From: Excoecaria cochinchinensis
Lineage: Eukaryota > Streptophyta > Magnoliopsida > Malpighiales > Euphorbiaceae
NCBI GenBank assembly: GCA_947683425.1
Contig: CANTUQ010000081.1
Span: 5,328,501 to 5,392,500, forward strand
Direction of reading: 5' to 3'
DNA length: 64,000 nt
Shown: positions 1-11,835 of the stretch, in pieces
Numbering within the stretch: the first letter of the stretch is position 1
Layout of the letters: every line of letters begins with the position of its first letter
Notes under the pieces: generated by a model
What the model was told of the DNA's origin: nothing
Database searches by the model: none
The model's input: the letters and a program-made list of their open reading frames with translations, nothing else
Made by a program: the position numbers and the translations under genes

Positions 1-699
1 ATGGATGATATATGTGAATTTTAGTTGAGTTGTGTTGAATGATGTTGTGGAAGTGTTTAATTTGGGTAGATAAAGTGGAAAAGGGAAATTCTATTTTGAT
101 TTTGTCTGACCTTTGGGGACTATTTTGGGCATAAGTTGAGTTTCAGAACTCTAAATTAAGTGATTTTAGTGTTGTTAAAACTGCAACTTCCATACCTACA
201 AAATTCTTAAAATGACCATGAGCTAATTCTAGCTCTAAGACCCTCAAAAGTTGCCAAAATAGAAGGGTTTCTATTTTGGCTTGGTGATTGGGACTGATTC
301 TGTCTGAGGTGTATACTAACCTCAGTCCGATTTTTGGGCCATAAATTGAGTTAGAAATCTACAAATTGGCTGTAACTAAAGATATTTTAACCATAACATC
401 TGTCCCTACAAATGTCCTAGAGATAGTAATAATTTATTTCTGACTATAAGGACCTCAAAATGGCCCAAACAGTAGCCTTTCACGCCAGGTGCATCTTTGG
501 AGCAGTTTGTGTTTCTGATGTCATATCTTCTAGGTTACAACTCCAAATGACCTGAAATTTATGACACTAGAAATTTTACATCTTAGGGATCATTTTTTAA
601 AAAACCATTTTGGCTACAATGGGTGTTTTCATAGTGTTTTAGATTGCACAAAATAGGATTGAATTCTATTTTATTTGGGGAGAAGTTACTTTGGTAGGC

Positions 700-925
700 A
701 TAATTGCCCAGGGCACCCGTCTATGATGGGTGATGCCCGTCGGTCATGCAAGGATGGCCGCCCGTTGTGTCCATCTGTTACTGTCATGCCCGTCTATCCG
801 TGACCGCTCGTCAATCAGGTAGGGACGCCCGTCGGTCGTGTGACATGGCCATCCCTCAGGCATGATTTCACGATGGACGGGCAGCTATGAGATTCAGCGA
901 TGGCCGTCGATCACGAGGCACAGCC
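700..925. repeat. GC-rich inverted-repeat block in LTR-0
   Basis: An abrupt GC-rich island in AT-rich LTR sequence. The core GATGCCCGTCGGTC (732 on) recurs as GACGCCCGTCGGTC (824 on) and, inverted, as GATGGACGGGC (872 on), with shorter CCCGTC/GACGG pieces between. The same core occurs in the Tat-like elements E4 and E6. Confidence 0.7.
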
Positions 926-1357
926 GTCCCTCACCCCTGTTTTGCCTATGTTGTTTATTTTCATTCAGAATTGAATGCAAACTTCCCCGGAACCTTCTAG
1001 AACTTGTGTAATGTATGTTTTCACTAATTTATTGGTTGGTTGAGCGATTAATAATTGGAATATGAATAAAGAAAATAATGAATGTGATAAAGTTGTATAT
1101 TAAGGTTACTTGAAACATATTATATGAAATTTGAAAATGATAAAGCATAAATAATTAAGTGTGTATAATAATTATATGAATACGTGTAATGATAAGCTGT
1201 TTATGTGAATTAAGTCACCTTTGGTGAGCATGTGAACATATTTGTAGGATGATAAATACGTACATATTTAATGTGTATGAGTATGAAAATGTGTTTTGAA
1301 TGTCTACTAAGAATAACATAAATATAATTAAAATGATATTGGTATCTATATAACCTT

Positions 1358-1358
<1 letters not shown>

Positions 1359-1395
<37 letters not shown>

Positions 1396-1574
1396 ATGTA
1401 TATACATATATGTATACGTATATGTATATGTATATACATATATGTATACGTATATGTATTTGTATATACATATGTATATATAGATATATATACATATATG
1501 TATACAGATATGTATATACAGATACATATACATATATGTATATACATATACATATACATATACATGTATATATA

Positions 1575-1644
<70 letters not shown>
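1359..1644. repeat. TA-rich microsatellite of LTR-0, left half
   Basis: Long runs of (TA)n mixed with TATACATATG-type units. The tract continues at 5178 on the other side of solo LTR-1, which inserted into it. Long Tyr-Ile open frames across it are an artefact of the repeat. Confidence 0.95.
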
Positions 1645-1648
<4 letters not shown>

Positions 1649-2424
1649 ACACTCCGAAATGTACCCTAGAAGGATTCGGGCATATTGAGAATAAGTGGTG
1701 ACCAAAGTTATGTGAGTTTTGGCCTGTGTTAATTTTAAATTGAGTTTTGTGCATGAGTTATGAGTTTTGTTAGAGCAAGGATGTATGTAGGGAGTTAGTA
1801 TATGTCATAGTGAGATTAGAATTGGGTGTGGTGTTGTGTTTGGTTGTAGGGTGTGTTGGGTTAGATTCCTCCTATGGGTTGTTGCCATGTGGCAGGAGTG
1901 GGTGATTTAAATAGGTTGAAGGGAGAGAGTTAAAAAAAACCCCCTTTTCTGCCTTTGCACCCATTCCCCTCTCTTCTTCTTCATCTTCTTCTTGCTTCCA
2001 TGCTAATTACTCTCTCTTGGGATCAAAGCTCAAGATTAGAAGATGAAATTGATTAGATCAAATCATTTGAGTGAAGATTGTGTTAGAAAAGTAAGTTTAA
2101 GTTTGATTCTTTCTTCCATTTCTTTTGAATGGTTTTGTTGAAACCTTAAATTTATGTTTTGTATATGTTTGTGTGTTTTGAATGAGGATGCTTGGTGGAG
2201 AAAGATCAGCCAAGAAGCTTTTAAGAGCAAAGGAATTGAGGTTTGGTAGTTTGTGTTAATTTGGGTTTTGTTTTAAATTGTGAGTTTTTTATTAAATTAA
2301 TGTTGAGTTGATGAATGTGTAAAGTTGGTTTGCATATGAAATTTGTATTGATTGTGTGTATGGAAATTTGGAGATTAATTTGTGGAGAGAAACCTTTGTT
2401 TTTCTGGGAAATCTGGGTTTTCGT

Positions 2425-2680
2425 TGGTTCACACGGCAGTAAGGATAGTTCTTACCACCGTGTGATCACATTCTGGCCTGCCTGTTTGTCGGGCCACACG
2501 GCGGTAAGCAAACTCCATACCGCCGTGTAAGGAATGTCCATACCGCCATGTAAACGGTCACTGTTGTGCATGGTTTAACTCTGCTTTGCTGTGCGTCGAT
2601 GAAGCCTTCCATACCCCCGTGTGAAGCGCCTTACACGGCGGTAAGGGTTTACCATACCGCCGTGTAACATGCTTCTGTTG
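2425..2680. repeat. ACGGCGGTA inverted-repeat cluster in LTR-1
   Basis: Five or more arms of the form ACACGGCGGTAAG pair with TACCGCCGTGT, with short AT-rich loops, for example near 2491-2530 and 2630-2668. The same hairpins occur twice in E5, at the equivalent LTR position. Confidence 0.8.
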
Positions 2681-3396
2681 TGGATTTTTGGATTTCAAAA
2701 TTCTCCTTCCCCTGTTTTCCTTAGTTAAACATTAAAATGTGTTTAAGTTTATGGGTTGTTTTGTATGGTGTTCATATACGACTTTAAAATAGTGTGTAAC
2801 CTATTTTGCTAAACAATTAATACTTGAATTAAGAAGTTAAATTGTTATGGTTATTTTATGTACAAATATATATATATGAAGGAAAGTGAATTGGTCAGTA
2901 ACTTTAATTATGAACAAGATATTGAGTGCTAAGAAGATTTTGATATGTTCATATGACAGCATAGAATTATAAATAGGTATATGTTTGGTACCTTTTGTTG
3001 TGAATGTGATAATCATGATAAGTGGGCTTGGTTATTGAGTACATGGGTGTACGATTAAATTTAATGATTTATATTATAAAGAAAAATATCGTAAATGATA
3101 TAAGTAAAATACGATTTATTCAAATGTTCTTACACATGGTAAGAGGTGAAATGTGATTTGATTGTTGAGTCTTAACGAACGCATGATGCCCAAAAATATG
3201 GCTATGTTAATATGTTTAGTTGAATTTGTTAAGTATAATTAGTGCAAATTATATGCCAGTATACGAATGCATGTGCTTAGGTGATTATAAAGGAAGGTTA
3301 CAATTATTTAATGAAACATGTGTATGTATGTGTAAAATGAGAAATAATCTAATAATGATATGGGGATGTAACCTGCGATAGTCAAGTCGTGGATAG

Positions 3397-3410
3397 ATAG
3401 GCATGCCTAT
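3397..3410. other. 14-bp palindrome in LTR-1
   Basis: ATAGGCATGCCTAT is its own reverse complement. It is preceded by GGATAG, as in the other long LTRs of the window (equivalents at 6237, 20127, 26553, 31108, 32679 and 51066). Confidence 0.85.
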
Positions 3411-4813
3411 AGAGTTCTGTTAGCTGCAGCCCTCTGTTCTATTTGGACCCCGATAAGGTCCCCGTTTGGTTCCTCGCGAACCTCCATGTGTATGGATTTT
3501 GTTTAAGATCCCCTCTGTAAAATGTTTTTGAATGGGAAAATGTGATGTTGCTTTTCGATTCGTACCCATAAGGTACCGCTATGTGGTCACTCGCTTATCC
3601 ACCCCTATGACTTAGCAGGCAACTGAAAATGTAAAATTAATGTGAATTAAATTGATAGGTTTTGTGATGATTTGCAAAATGATTATGTGAATAATATTGG
3701 GTGCATTTGTGATAAATGCCAATTGACTGGTGCTTTACGCACCCCCTCTGTTTTGGATCCTTTATGGACATTTATGTGGAAAGGTGTGGTATCTTCGGAT
3801 ACCCATGTGCTTTGTATAATAAGGCGATAGCCGTTAAATGAGAAGAGAAGTAACAAGTATTGTTTGTTCTGATAAGCGTGTATGCATAAGTTCTAATTGT
3901 ATAAGAGATCATATGTGAATACTGCATATTATTAATCTGTTCAAGGGTTATGAGTATGCTTGTCTACATGATGCCTATAGAAATAATTATTGAAATACTT
4001 GATATGCATGTTTGTTATCGTTGAGAGCTTAGTAAATGTACTTTATGAATGTGTGTGTGTGTATATATATATGTGTGTGTGTGTGTGTTTAAATGAGTAT
4101 ACAGGTATGTAATATGTTATCTGCCTTCTGGACGTAAGCCTGGTAAGCATATCGGTAAGAAATTATGTGCGTTGTTTGATGACTTTTAATGAATGTATTA
4201 AGTACATATCGATTAGTAAGCATGAGATAGAAACCGGATTTAAGAAAGATGTTAGGATTAATTCTAGAACTTATGTGAATGAAGTTTCTGTAGAACTACG
4301 TGGTTCTGATTCCCCAACCATAGGGATACGTAGGAAGCTTGGAATAACATTCCAAGCCCGAACCAAATCTGAAATCTGAATGTTTTGTCTAGCTTTGAAC
4401 AGTAATTGTTTAAACAAATAAAATGTTCTAACGTAAGTATTGATACTTTGATCTGCATGATTTTGGTAATGTTAGTAATAATGGGAATCGATATGACTTA
4501 ATCTGTCCCGTTAGCAAATGTATCTTTGGTAAACTAGGAGGTATAACTTTTCACATAGTTAATTAAATGAATAAAGCAAACAATGAGTAAGCATAATGTC
4601 ATTGTAAATTACTTAGGTAATACCGTAAATTCTGGCTATGGTATATAACAAATGTATATAGGAAAATGTTTAAGTTTTGTATGAGAAAAAGAATATGAAT
4701 TTATGATAGCTTTAATTGGTGTACTTTATGTTTATGTATATATATTTAATTATTTTACACGTGTTCGCCTCGGCAACCATTGTGAGTGGCTGCCCATTAT
4801 TTGTTTCACCCAA

Positions 4814-4831
4814 CTAAGCATTATCGCTTAG
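4814..4831. other. Conserved stem-loop near the LTR-1 3' end
   Basis: CTAAGC-ATTATC-GCTTAG followed by CACGG, 341 bp before the LTR end. It is the sense-strand form of the stem-loop CTAAGCGATAACGCTTAG seen in E3, E5 and LTR-7. Confidence 0.8.
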
Positions 4832-5177
4832 CACGGTTGTTTGTCCATGCAGGTTAGGAGAGCAGAGTCGCGCAGCGGTTCTTTGTGACTTTGGCCAACG
4901 AGTCGGTAGAAGTTATAGAATGTTTTTATTGATTGTCGGTTTGTAATTAAGTTTATTTATTTAGCAATTGTATTGAGATGTAATAATCTTTAGTGCGAAT
5001 GATGGTGTGGGTGAGATAAGTTTAGGATGTGCATGTTTTGAGGTTCTGTTTTAGAAATTTTATTACTCTGATTTCGGCATTGCCATGTGTGTGTCCTTGT
5101 CTGGTAGCACCTTCTGCTCACCGTAGCTCTTCACCTTTCGAAATGCTACGTGTGGGTGTTGGGGGTGTTACAATATA

Positions 5178-5198
5178 AATATATATATATATATATAT

Positions 5199-5277
<79 letters not shown>

Positions 5278-5317
5278 TATATATATATATATACGTATAC
5301 GTATACATATACATATA

Positions 5318-5350
<33 letters not shown>
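5178..5350. repeat. TA/CA microsatellite of LTR-0, right half
   Basis: (TA)n followed by TACGTA units and (CA)n ending about 5350. It continues the tract at 1359-1644 across the solo LTR-1 insertion. Confidence 0.95.
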
Positions 5351-5435
5351 GTTTATATAAACATGCCATATGGAATTATATGAGAACTCCGAAGGAATTT
5401 ACAAGTATGTGTAATCACTACAGGATCACAATAAG

Positions 5436-6296
5436 TGTAACACCCCAATACCCCCTAGAGAATATAGGAGTGCTACACATAAGCTATACAATTCTAATCT
5501 TGCATGGTTACCTTAGTCATATCACATTAATCAAATTAATAAACCGCATAATTATTATTATTTCTTTTTATACCCTTGAAATTAACATTGCTTGATTACT
5601 TAAACAATGAATACAATTTTCAAAACAAGTCATACATATACATATATAAACTCTAAAATATTTATATCATATTTACATTGCACTATTACAATATCCTTTA
5701 CATATTCCCTATACTGTTCATTACAAAAATATATATATTTAAAACAAAAAATACTTCAAGCTTCAATCCTAGTGGCCTGCAGATGACGACTCAAGCTGGC
5801 ACATCCAAAAACTCAATAACCTACACTGGAAAACACCCGTGCTGAGCGAAGGCTTGGTGGGGAGAAAACAATGCAATTGACTTCTTACGAAGTCACAATA
5901 ATCATAAAATCATATGCCAATATCAATGTCACACAATAACATTCATTATGAATCATACACTCATACACTAGCATTCTAAGGATCACTAAGTCATTTATAC
6001 AATTGTCAATAATCACTTGTCACAATTATGCCATTATTTCACTTCAGTCACCTAAATTCTTATCAAGAATGGATAACAGGAACAATCACTAGATACTGAC
6101 AAGTAGTATTGAGTACTGGGAGACGTAAGTCTCGAATCACTAGGATACTAAGTGGTATCGAACACTAGGCACCTTTCAACGCAAACACTATGCACCTTTC
6201 GGTGCGTACACTAGGCAGCTGCCAACACTGACCCTAATAGGCATGCCTATCTATCCATTACTATCTAAAATTCATGCTCTCACTTATAGTTTTATC

Positions 6297-6327
<31 letters not shown>

Positions 6328-7875
6328 AATAACATTTATTTCCTTGTATTACATCTAAATACCTACTTTTATATATATTATATAAGTAATATTATAATTA
6401 ATATTATAATATTTTGTAACACCATTAACCAAGAATTCCATTTCATTATCACGTCTTCAAGACTTCCCACTTAAAATATTATAATAAAATAAAGTAGAAA
6501 TACAAATCTTAACATTTGAAATGCATAAAGGGGACAAACTATTCAAAATAAATAAAAAGGGAAAAGGATGGTGCTGTCATGGCTTGTAACAGTGGTTTGT
6601 TGTACCGAGTCAACATAGCGGTGTCGCGTAGGCACAGAGGCCACCCAAGTTGGCACCGTTGTGCCGACTCAGCACAGAATCTGCACAAGGGTAGATTTAA
6701 GGACCGAGTTTGGACTAGAAAATGGCATTTTATGCCAAAGTGGTCTTCTAGACTTTTGTTCTCCTATGTCTTATACTTCCATAGAAACCAAAATCTGGTC
6801 ATTTAAACATCTACAGAAAGAGATATTCACAAACACTAGAGACTGCTCTGGTTAACGGGACAACCACCAACACTGCACTATAACCCAGAAATGAGTGGTC
6901 TTAGAGGTGGAATCAGGTTCCAGCCTCTTATATGAAATTTAGGTCTATATTTCTAGTTTATGCTTCAATTTGAACCATCCCAATTATGACTCTTTAACTC
7001 TAGTTATAGGCAAAATAGTAACTAGAGGTCAAAAGGGATCTACACTAGAATTCACCCTACAAGCATATCTCTACACTTTCCTTCCTTAATGAGCATTTTA
7101 CCACTTAATTCACATTCCCAAACATTTTGAACAACACTACCATGTTCCCAACCATCAAAATCATGCATAACAATAATACAAACATGCAAACAAACACTCT
7201 CATCCTTCTTAGAAGCTTGATCCTCTGTAGTCTTGCTCAAACCTTTCCTTTACCCTTATCTTTCACCTTATCCTCAGCTACCAACACAAATAACCATCCA
7301 AAAATCATACACAAACTAATACATATAACTTAAATCACAAGCAAGAAATTTAGAGGAAAAGAAGATGGCCATTCAAGCTCAAAATCATACCCACTCACCT
7401 TGCCTAGCTTCCTTTTTTTTTTCTCACGTGACCTACTTCCACCCCAAGAGCAGAAAATGAAGACTCAAATGAAATGAGAATTAACAAATGAATTGGGTGT
7501 TTTGTGGCCTAGGATGGCCGGCCAGCTACATCCCCAAAGCGGTAGATTTTTCCACTTCAATTAATACAATCTCATCTAAATCCACTAGGTATCACTTTCC
7601 CATTGGCCCAATACTTTAAGTCCTTGGTTAATTTATCTTAAGTCCTTCTCTTTAATCAATACTTCTACATGCATAAACTACCACTTCTTTCTACATTTTA
7701 ATCCTTGATTTAATATATAAATCATAAATTACACAATTACTCATGTGCCCTCTAATAAATTCAAAAATACCAACCATGTCCCAAATGCACAATTTGGGCT
7801 CAAATGTACTACAATTTACACATTAGCATGCATACCATGTTCCAATCCTCCTAAGGTATACTTTGGTGCCTTACA
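5436..7875 (-). mobile_element. Solo LTR-2
   Basis: A 2440-bp unit beginning TGTAACACCCC and ending TGCCTTACA on the + strand, flanked by ATAAG (5431-5435 and 7876-7880). The minus sense is inferred from motif order. From the sense 5' end (7875) come short GC-rich inverted repeats (6652-6675, including GGCAC-CGTT-GTGCC), the 14-bp palindrome (6237-6250) and a decayed stem-loop (5842-5857). There is no internal domain or partner LTR. No coding region is recognised; an (AAT)n tract lies at about 6296-6321. Confidence 0.88.
6237..6250. other. 14-bp palindrome in LTR-2
   Basis: Perfect ATAGGCATGCCTAT followed by CTATCCA, identical to the copies in LTR-1 and E3 LTR-A. Confidence 0.85.
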
Positions 7876-8327
7876 ATAAGTGTATGCATATGTATAGAAA
7901 TGTGATAGTGATGTGAATAATATGAGAACGGAACAATTATGTATATAGCTTGCATTAGCCGAGTCATGGATAGATAGAAATGCCTATAAGGTATTTCATT
8001 ACTACAGCCTATGGGTTGGACCCCGATTGGGTCCCTATGTGTCTCTGGATCCTGTTCGAATCCTTATGTGTCTTTGGATCCTATTTGAATCCCTATGTGT
8101 AATTGTACCCTCAAGTACCTATGCATTGCCATCCTTTATCCACCTTCTTGGAATACAGGCGAAAACTGAACAAAAGATCACTAAATGAATAATAAAGAGA
8201 TTTTGGTAAATGAACATATTTATGTAAATGAATCCTTACATGTGTATTAATTTATCTTTAATTTGTTAAAATTGGTTTAAGAACTAAGAAAGTACCTAAA
8301 TCTGTTAGTAAGATAAATGACTTGTAT

Positions 8328-8527
8328 TGTAATGCCCATCCCCGTCCGCTCGCATAGCTTCGCTATGCCAGCCGAAGATTATCATCATGACACGTATCAA
8401 CCATCACATAGCATAACCGTATACAATTAAATCACATGCAAAAGCTTGAACTAACAAATTTCATTCAGACACAGCGGAATCATATCAAACACATACTTTC
8501 AACATACTGTCAACTTGCATTACATAT
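8328..8527 (-). repeat. E3 LTR-A, outer fragment (sense 3' end)
   Basis: 200 bp of LTR cut off from the rest by E4. It matches about 23999-24179 (shared CTCGCATAGCTTCGC and CAGCCGAAGAT), which are the equivalent bases of LTR-B. Confidence 0.9.
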
Positions 8528-9700
8528 TGTGACGCGCGCCGAACCCCAGAGAGGCCCCGAAGACCCGCTCTTAGGGCTTTCGGGGTGAGGTTCATGGAAA
8601 CTTGCAAGTGAAATTGCAAGGGCATCTATTTCGGGCAATAAGTAAGTTTTATGGAGTCGTCACCCAATAGAACATTGAAAAAATTCGTCTAGTCTCAGCG
8701 AGCCTAAGACAACGCAGCTATGTCCATCATAGGCAAGCCAGAGGTGTCTTGGAGGCCCCACCCTAATATTAGGATGGCCCTCTCGGCCTCGCGCTTGGGT
8801 AAACCAGAGGTGTCTTGGAGGCCCCACCCTAATAGAACATTAGGATGGCCCTCTCGCCTCGTTGCGCCTAGGACTGTGCAACTTTTGAGCCTTTTTACGG
8901 GACACAAGAGGTGTCTTGGAGGCTCCATCGCAATAAAACATTGAGATGGCCCTCTCGCCTCATTGAGCCCAAAGACCAGAGATGGTTCGGGACTTCTCAT
9001 TTATTCATACCTTGGTTAAGTTAAAATCGAGTTTTGAATTTAAGTTTTCATCCCTTTTCTCATACGTTTTGATGCAATAATTAAAGCGCAAGTTGGTTAT
9101 TCAAGGAAAGCAATAAATGAAAGAACAATTAAAATAAAGTATATGAAAATAAATTACAAGAAAACTAGGGGTGGAATACAACCCCCATTGTAAATAAAAT
9201 ATAAATCATGCATAAAACGGGGTATTTATTAAGAGTGAGGGCATTGGTCCTCGAATGCATAGTTAGAGAAAATAATTTTAAAGTGACAATTTATTTGGAT
9301 GAAAAATTAGGACATTGGTCCCATTTCATTAGATAAATCCAATTTTATTTATAAAATATTTTTGTGTGATTTTTAATTAAGCGTGTATAAAAAATATTTT
9401 ATTAATAATTACATGACAAATAAATTAAAAAGATAAATAAAGGAAAAATGTTAAATGCAATAAAAATAAATCCCCGGATCTCCTCCTTCGCTCGCATGGA
9501 TGCTCAAACAAGAAAAAATAAGGATTTGAAACCAAAAACAAGCACAAATAAAATTTATGTTAGTAATTAAATCAAGAAAATCAATTAAACACATAAAACA
9601 ATAAATAATTGATTAGAATATATAAAATATGCATTATGTATGACAAATAAATTAAATGACATATTAAAATAAATAGATTAACATATTTAACACAAAAAAT

Positions 9701-9704
9701 GATG

Positions 9705-9770
<66 letters not shown>

Positions 9771-9802
9771 TTAATAATGATAATAATAATAATAACAATG
9801 AT
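9701..9802. repeat. (AAT)n microsatellite in the E4 3' LTR
   Basis: About 30 AAT/GAT-type triplets. The partner LTR carries the same tract at about 18269-18356, so it was present when E4 inserted. Confidence 0.95.
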
Positions 9803-10680
9803 AACACTAGAAATGAAGAATAAACAATTAAATAAAATAAAGTAGAAAGAATATTAAAAATGTTACAACTATATACAAAATCACATAAAATAAATAAAAA
9901 CACAATAAATATAAAAATCTACATTATTAATAATTAAATATGAACAAAAAATAAATAAAAGAAAAATAAAATTAAAAGATTAAACCTAGAATGTTTACCC
10001 TCAAATTTTGGATTCGATTGATGAAGAATATGATTGATTTCCTTGATTTGATTCACAAAATAGAAATAAAAATTATAAAAATTAAAATTTTATTTCAAAA
10101 TAAATTTGCTTAAAAAATAATAGAAGAAAATAAATTAATTCTCAAGAACAAAGAATTGATTTCTTTGTCTTAAGAATATTTATTGATAAAAGTTTGTTCA
10201 AAATAAGAACATAAATTTAATTTTTAAGAACAAAAAAATTATTTCATTTGTCTTAAAAAATTACAATTAAATAAAAATCCCAATCTTAAGAACAAAGAAT
10301 GATTTTATTTGTCTCAAGAAAAATTTTAGATCAAAAATTGAATTTTTTTAACCTAAGAATTTTATTTGGAGAAAAAAATGTAAAAATGGTGTAGAGAGAA
10401 TTCTTCAAGAAGAAGGGAAGAAAAAAGATGAAAATTTTTTATGTCCAATGAATTACCCCCTTCCCCTTTTCCAATTTTCAACTTATATCGATAAAAATGG
10501 AAAAAATCTACCTTTAAGGAAGAAAATAGGATTTTTAATTAAATTCCTTTAATTTGGGTGTAAGAAAGGAAGAAAACCATCTAAATCCCAAAAAATAGGT
10601 TGAAAAAGGTCAAAAAAAAAATGAAGAAAAAATTGGAAAAGGGGCGAAAAATCAGCTTTGTGACGAAATTGGGCCGACCG

Positions 10681-10707
10681 ATGCCCGTCGGTGCGCCCGA
10701 CGGGCAT
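10681..10707. other. Perfect 11-bp hairpin in the E4 LTR
   Basis: ATGCCCGTCGG, a 5-nt loop TGCGC, then CCGACGGGCAT. It is followed by more GCGC-rich short inverted sequence up to about 10785. The arms are the motif shared with LTR-0 and E6. Confidence 0.9.
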
Positions 10708-11139
10708 CAATCGCGCATGTAGTGCGCAGAAGCACGCAGCAATGCGCGCACCATGTGCGCTTGCGCGCTGCCGCGCATCGACAACCGATTTTTCGATTTT
10801 TTTTAAATATAACTAAAAAACACAGGCATCTAATCATCATTGGGTAACTCTGATCTAAACTGACTCAGGACCCGGTGTCTACAATTGCCCCTAGTTTAGG
10901 GGAAGCTAGTACACTAGTGTCTAGGTGAGCCTAAACTCAAAGAAAAGAAGGAAAGAGACACGTACCTGAGGCAGCTATCTTTCCGAGCTAGGTGATGCTG
11001 TTGTTGTGGACGTCGCCATATTGTCAGCGTGTTATCCTGTATTGAAGCGGTAGTGCCGTGATCGTGCTAACCCTCCGTAGAGTGGTAGTGCCGTCATCGT
11101 GCACACCCTTCTGAGATTTGAAGTGGTGCCCCCTAAGGA

Positions 11140-11835
11140 GCCCTTTGGTTGATTGCCCCCTGAGAGGTCTTTGGTTGATCGCCCCCTGAGAGGTCTTTGG
11201 ATGGTTGATCGCCCCCTAAGAGGTCTTCGAATGGTTGATTGCTCCCTGAGTAGTCTTTGGATGGTTTATTACCCCCTGGGAGGTCTTTGGTTGATCGCCC
11301 CCTTAGAGGTCTTGGGATGATTGCCCCCTGAGAGGTCTTCGGTTGATTGCCCCCTGAGAGGTCTTCGGATAGTTGCCCCCTGAGAGGTCTTCAATTGATC
11401 GCCCCTTGAGAGGTCTTTGGATGGTTGCCCCCTGAGAGGTCTTCGGTTGATCGCCCCCTGAGAGGTCTTTGGATGGTTGATCGCCCCCTGAGAGGTCTTT
11501 GGATGGTTGATCGCCCCCTGAGATGTCTTTGGATGGTTGATTGCCCCCTGAGAGGTCTTCGATTGATCGCCCCCTGAGAGGTCTTTAGTTGATCGCCCCC
11601 TGAGAGGTCTTCGGTTGATCGCCCCCTGAGAGCTCTTCGGTTGATCGCCCCTTGAGAGGTCTTTGGATGGTTGCCCCCTGAGAGGTCTTCAGTTGATCGC
11701 CCCCTGAGAGGTCTTCGGTTGGTTGCCCCCTGAGAGGTCTTCGGTTGGTTGCCCCCTGAGAGGTCTTCGGTTGATCACCCCCTGAGAGGTCTTTGGATGG
11801 CTGATCGCCCCCTCAGAGGTCTTTTGCTGATTGTT
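11140..11835. repeat. Tandem array in the E4 3' non-coding region
   Basis: About 25 copies of a 26- or 30-bp unit with core GCCCCCTGAGAGGTCTTCGG. The longer form adds ATGG before the TTGATC tail; the two lengths are interspersed. It lies between the pol remains and the 3' LTR, where plant Tat/Ogre elements are known to carry tandem subrepeats. Confidence 0.95.

Larger units (their letters stand above)
1645..5172 (+). mobile_element. Solo LTR-1 (same family as the LTRs of E5)
   Basis: A 3528-bp unit starting TGTCACACTCC and ending GGGGGTGTTACA, flanked by ATATA (1640-1644 and 5173-5177). No second LTR or internal region is present, so it is a solo LTR left by LTR-LTR recombination. Its first ~65 bases match the reverse complement of the E5 LTR end (a shared GGTCACCACT block, then AATCCTTCTAGG). 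In sense order it holds GC-rich ACGGCGGTA hairpins (about 2425-2680), the palindrome ATAGGCATGCCTAT (3397-3410) and a CTAAGC...GCTTAG stem-loop (4814-4831). Short open frames inside show no recognisable domain. Confidence 0.9.
8528..10883 (-). repeat. E4 3' LTR
   Basis: 2356 bp, paired with 16565-19471. Contains tandem GAGGTGTCTTGGAGGCCCCA blocks (about 8737-8945), an (AAT)n tract (about 9701-9802) and a GC-rich end with the perfect hairpin at 10681-10707. It has no coding sequence. Confidence 0.92.

Noticed and set aside
1210..1705. Several overlapping frames coding long Tyr-Ile runs
   Set aside because: Direct products of the (TA)n microsatellite, present on both strands; no gene signal.
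4167..4379. 70-codon frame in LTR-1
   Set aside because: Not kept as a frame in the homologous E5 LTRs (around 25560-25700) and has no domain.
5118..5369. Tyr/Ile/Val repeat frames on the minus strand
   Set aside because: Same TA/CA microsatellite artefact on the other side of solo LTR-1.
9664..9903. Poly-Leu frame, also at 18238-18453
   Set aside because: Reverse reading of the (AAT)n microsatellite in the E4 LTRs.
11140..11835. Regular direct repeats reminiscent of a CRISPR array
   Set aside because: Units abut or differ by four bases, there are no unique spacers, and the setting is a plant retrotransposon.
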